5,265 nucleotides of DNA from Candidatus Helarchaeota archaeon (GTDB lineage Archaea; Asgardarchaeota; Lokiarchaeia; Helarchaeales; JABXJV01): assembly GCA_013375355.1 (NCBI GenBank), contig JABXJV010000144.1, forward strand, positions 1 to 5,265. The letters are read 5' to 3'. Positions 5,029 through 5,265 of this stretch are shown piece after piece. Position 1 is the stretch's first letter. Every line of letters starts with the position of its first letter. A program made the translations under genes and the position numbers. A model generated the notes under the pieces. It worked only from the letters and a program-made list of their open reading frames with translations, was not told the DNA's origin and searched no databases.

Positions 5029-5265
5029 TTGATAGAAAAAGCCTACGGAATTGTAGGGATGCCTGGATCGGGAAAGTCTGAAATTGTTAAAGTTGGGGAG
5101 GAAATGAATATCCCTGTAGTGGTTATGGGAGACGCTATCAGAGAAGATTTAACTGAAAAAGGCATAGAAATAACTCCAGATAATATGGGCAAGTATGCAT
5201 TAGAGGTCCGGAAAGAATTTGGAATGGATATTGTAGCAAAAAAGTCTTTCAATAAGATTTCAAAC
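5029..5265 (+). CDS. UPF0200-family P-loop nucleotide kinase-like protein, partial (C-terminus beyond right edge)
   Basis: The first 79 residues of a protein of the archaeal UPF0200 family (M. jannaschii MJ1282 type), P-loop NTPases resembling adenylate, CMP or dephospho-CoA kinases. Its true substrate is not established. Visible features are a short first strand, Walker A GMPGSGKS (10-17), IPVVVMGDAIRED (28-40), a typical nucleoside-kinase-like second strand and helix, and ITPDNMGKYALEVRKEFGMD (48-67), a hallmark stretch of the family. Members are usually about 180 residues, so less than half is present and no stop is reached. Start is TTG at 5029 with an AGGGA ribosome site. The gene is 28 nt downstream of the AAA ATPase on the same strand and is probably cotranscribed with it, but no functional link between the families is known to me. 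Confidence 0.88.
   Translation, partial: MIEKAYGIVGMPGSGKSEIVKVGEEMNIPVVVMGDAIREDLTEKGIEITPDNMGKYALEVRKEFGMDIVAKKSFNKISN

Noticed and set aside
5043..5252. Minus-strand open frame of 69 codons
   Set aside because: It is antisense to the UPF0200 P-loop gene, whose motifs are unambiguous.

Overview
The window is strongly AT-rich (about 30% G+C by eye) and reads as archaeal chromosome. The archaeal markers are an archaeal-style MoaC/MoaB pair, a COG1223-type AAA ATPase, a UPF0200-type P-loop kinase, ThpR, frequent TTG starts, and TATA-like boxes 20-30 nt upstream of starts. The best guess is an Asgard-type (Lokiarchaeia-like) archaeon. That rests mainly on the JAMM protein, whose zinc-site sequence closely resembles eukaryotic Rpn11/CSN5/AMSH enzymes and which carries a long helical tail. 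The assignment is an inference from protein style, not a measured phylogeny.

Layout. On the left, two minus-strand genes form a tight molybdenum/tungsten cofactor pair: moaC, then moaB 15 nt downstream, with moaB running off the left edge. A divergent promoter region of about 100 bp separates them from a plus-strand gene (874-2649). That gene encodes a JAMM/MPN+ metalloprotease domain joined through a Pro/Ser/Thr-rich linker to a long alpha-helical region. It converges on a minus-strand pair: a COG1433 NifX/NifB-like protein with a natural CGGDCGHHHHHH end, and downstream of it thpR (RNA 2',3'-cyclic phosphodiesterase). A second divergent region of about 138 bp precedes a plus-strand pair: the COG1223 AAA ATPase (3861-5000) and, 28 nt later, the start of a UPF0200 P-loop kinase-like gene cut by the right edge.

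How the genes may relate. MoaC and MoaB belong to one pathway. The JAMM protein (a candidate protease for ubiquitin-like modifiers) and the AAA ATPase (related to proteasomal and FtsH ATPases) would both suit protein modification or quality control. They are separated by two opposite-strand genes and are not one operon, so any link is a hypothesis. No ubiquitin-like, E1/E2/E3, ESCRT or proteasome core gene is visible. I see no RNA gene, CRISPR array, insertion sequence or phage gene, and no gene-free stretch longer than about 140 bp.
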